Assembly: GCA_964591245.1 (NCBI GenBank)
Contig: CAZPZZ010000065.1
Location: forward strand, 1-20,938
Origin: CAZPZZ01 sp964591245
GTDB taxonomy: Bacteria; Acidobacteriota; Vicinamibacteria; Vicinamibacterales; UBA8438
Direction: 5' to 3'
Length of the DNA stretch: 20,938 bases
Part shown: positions 19,444-20,938 of the stretch, piece after piece
Layout of the letters: the number at the start of each line of letters is the position of its first letter
Position numbering within the stretch: the stretch's first letter is position 1
Notes under the pieces: model-generated
What the model was told of the DNA's origin: nothing
Database searches by the model: none
Seen by the model: only the letters and a program-made list of their open reading frames with translations
Made by a program: the position numbers and the translations under genes

Positions 19444-20598
19444 CTAACTCCGTGCGCGACGCTGTCCAGCCGACCTGGTCAGGAGCGCCAAAGCTTCGAC
19501 TTGTCGCGTCTGCGGCATCATATCGATCGGCTGAACTGACCGAATCTCGAATCCCGCCCGCCGCAGGTGATGCAAATCACGGCACAGGGTCGTCGGATCG
19601 CACGAAAGATACGCCAATTTGGTCACCGGGCACCGCGAGACCGCGTCCAGCACCGCTGGATGCGCACCCGCGCGAGACGGATTCAAGACCACAGCATCGG
19701 GCGTCTCGTCGCGCAAGCGGGTCAACCCACGCTCCACCGCAACGGGCACAATAGCTACGCCCTCGATACGATGTGCCCGCACTGTCGACTTCAGGTCAGC
19801 AACCGCGCTGCGGCTTCCTTCCGCAAAGAGCACGCGACGGAAACGTCGACGCAGGGCGAGTCCGTGCGTCCCGACACCAGCGTAGAGGTCCGCGAGGACA
19901 TCGCCTCTCTCAAAAAATCGAGCCATCAGTGTGTGAATGACCGGCAATATCCGCAAATTCACCTGAAAGAAGGCCGCCGGCGACACCCGAAATTTGAGAT
20001 TCGCATGGTCGACCCACACCTCTCGTTCCCCCCAGAGCGGCCTGATCGCACCGCGAATGACCTGACCATCAGACTCAGGATTGAGGTTTGCCGAGATGCC
20101 GGTAACGGCAGGACACGCACGCCGCAGCAGATCGAGCGGAAACGGGGGAAGCGCAGTGTCCCGGAACACGAGCGTGACATGCTGACGGGTTGGGTCGCTG
20201 CCACACCGAAGATCGACGTACCGCAACGCAGGTGGGATATTTCTTGACCTCTGGAGAAATCGTCGGATCCGACCGGTCGTCTCGAGCAACTCTGGAACCA
20301 GCACGCGGCACTCGGGGGCGTCTACGATTTCCCTCGTACCCGTGCGAAAGTAGCCGAGGCGGGTCTCTTTTGGGGATATCCCGACCGCCATTTTTGCCCG
20401 GTTCCGATAACTATCCACCAGGGGCGACGGCAGGCACGGCAACGGTTTAACACCTCTGAGCAGTGACTGTTTCCGGATCGCCTCTACCAGAATCTCGCGC
20501 TTTTGCCCGAGTTGGGCGGTGTAGCCGGTCCCAAGGAGAGCGCAGGCGCCACAGTCGGCGTCGTGGATACAGGACACAGGGGTCGTTGCGTCGGCCAT
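19444..20598 (-). CDS. 23S rRNA (uracil-C5)-methyltransferase, RlmC/RlmD (TrmA) family
   Basis: 384 residues from the ATG at 20598. Longer in-frame starts (to 20871) would run antisense through the divergent YgiQ gene and add no family sequence, so they are rejected. An N-terminal Fe-S motif has C10, C16, C19 and the distal C97. The core holds FRVSPAAFFQVN (203-214), the SAM loop DLYAGVGTHGL (237-247), NPSRAG (306-311), the catalytic nucleophile C333 in YLSCDP, and the base E368 in PQTRQVEALALL. There is no N-terminal TRAM domain. The Asn in NPSRAG (RlmD has Asp) and the length near 375 aa both resemble RlmC, which methylates U747 of E. coli 23S rRNA, more than RlmD (U1939); the target cannot be fixed from this, so no symbol is given. 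The Fe-S cluster is structural in this family. Confidence 0.85.
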   Translation of the reverse strand: MADATTPVSCIHDADCGACALLGTGYTAQLGQKREILVEAIRKQSLLRGVKPLPCLPSPLVDSYRNRAKMAVGISPKETRLGYFRTGTREIVDAPECRVLVPELLETTGRIRRFLQRSRNIPPALRYVDLRCGSDPTRQHVTLVFRDTALPPFPLDLLRRACPAVTGISANLNPESDGQVIRGAIRPLWGEREVWVDHANLKFRVSPAAFFQVNLRILPVIHTLMARFFERGDVLADLYAGVGTHGLALRRRFRRVLFAEGSRSAVADLKSTVRAHRIEGVAIVPVAVERGLTRLRDETPDAVVLNPSRAGAHPAVLDAVSRCPVTKLAYLSCDPTTLCRDLHHLRRAGFEIRSVQPIDMMPQTRQVEALALLTRSAGQRRARS

Positions 20599-20713
20599 GA
20601 ACCGCGTACAATACGCCAAAGTCCACGTATCTGGACTATGTCGCCGTGGACCGCCAAGAAATTCTGCGGTAAACACGCGGCCCGTTATTCCTTCGCGTCG
20701 ATACAAAGATTCC

Positions 20714-20938
20714 ATGCCTCCTGTCCGCGCTCTCGACACAGCCGGCTCCACCGGAAGCCTCCTCACGAGGCTCGCGCCACCAGCGCCGGGGGTAGCCGAG
20801 GCCGCCCTTCCCATGACCGCGGCGGAAATGCAACAGCGAGGGTGGGACGCTGTGGACGTGGTCTTTGTCACCGGCGACGCTTATATCGATCACCCCAGTT
20901 TCGCCATGGCCATTCTCGGCCGGGATCTCGAGGCAGCC
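20714..20938 (+). CDS. ygiQ: YgiQ-family radical SAM protein (3' partial)
   Basis: 75 codons from the ATG at 20714 run off the right edge. The block FLPM-like PMTAAEMQQRGWD (33-45), VDVVFVTGDAYIDHPSF (47-63) and AMAILGRDLEA (64-74) matches the conserved N-terminus of YgiQ/UPF0313 proteins, in which VTGDAYVDHPSFG and a following GR-LE helix are characteristic. The radical SAM CxxxCxxC motif lies several hundred residues later and is outside the window. Residues 1-32 are not conserved, the frame is open upstream and there is no clear ribosome site, so the exact start is uncertain. It is divergent from the rRNA methyltransferase with 115 bp between. Biochemical function of the family is not established. 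Confidence 0.85.
   Translation, partial: MPPVRALDTAGSTGSLLTRLAPPAPGVAEAALPMTAAEMQQRGWDAVDVVFVTGDAYIDHPSFAMAILGRDLEAA

Noticed and set aside
20599..20871. N-terminal extension of the rRNA methyltransferase
   Set aside because: These codons are partly antisense to the conserved start of the YgiQ gene and the family begins at the Fe-S motif right after the ATG at 20598.

Overview
The window is a GC-rich piece of a draft bacterial scaffold with two 100-base runs of N. The lineage cannot be fixed from it. The mix suggests a Gram-negative, possibly Acidobacteriota-like organism: a spirochaete/mitochondrial-type EF-G, CxxCH cytochromes paired with a YVTN-type propeller, a VWA cluster of the aerotolerance type, and a secreted LolA-like protein. 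That placement is an inference of low to moderate confidence.

Layout. Positions 1-2539 (+) hold three tightly coupled genes: a VWA protein cut by the window edge, a small membrane-anchored protein, and a second VWA membrane protein (BatA/BatB-like). Positions 2677-7383 (-) are one very long pyruvate:ferredoxin oxidoreductase (1568 aa) with extra segments around its Fe-S clusters. Positions 7384-7849 have no supported gene but contain a 14-bp palindrome and an 11-bp direct repeat spaced 42 bp. Positions 7850-9927 (-) are a two-gene unit, a secreted beta-propeller followed by a secreted di-heme cytochrome c built from a duplicated module, with a TATAAT box upstream. After the first gap come katG (N-terminus lost) and, across the second gap, a PerR regulator carrying every diagnostic PerR ligand. 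A divergent MFS transporter (-) and a secreted LolA-like protein (+) follow, then a YjbQ-family protein (+).

Positions 15719-19172 (-) are the most unusual part: an EF-G of the spdEFG1/mtEFG1 type, and 25 bp downstream a protein fusing a KaiC/DnaB-like P-loop ATPase to a SLOG-type (YpsA/LOG-like) Rossmann domain, with a run of nine C inside its ATPase half. The window ends with an RlmC/RlmD-type rRNA m5U methyltransferase (-) and, divergent from it, the first 75 codons of a YgiQ-family radical SAM protein (+).

How the genes fit together: PerR and KatG form a peroxide-response pair; the propeller and cytochrome are probably a periplasmic redox unit; PFOR links pyruvate to low-potential electron carriers. 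PFOR, the RNA methyltransferase and the YgiQ protein all belong to oxygen-sensitive Fe-S families, which makes a nearby peroxide defence reasonable, though no direct link is shown. The strongest candidate for something undescribed is the ATPase-SLOG fusion and its coupling to EF-G.
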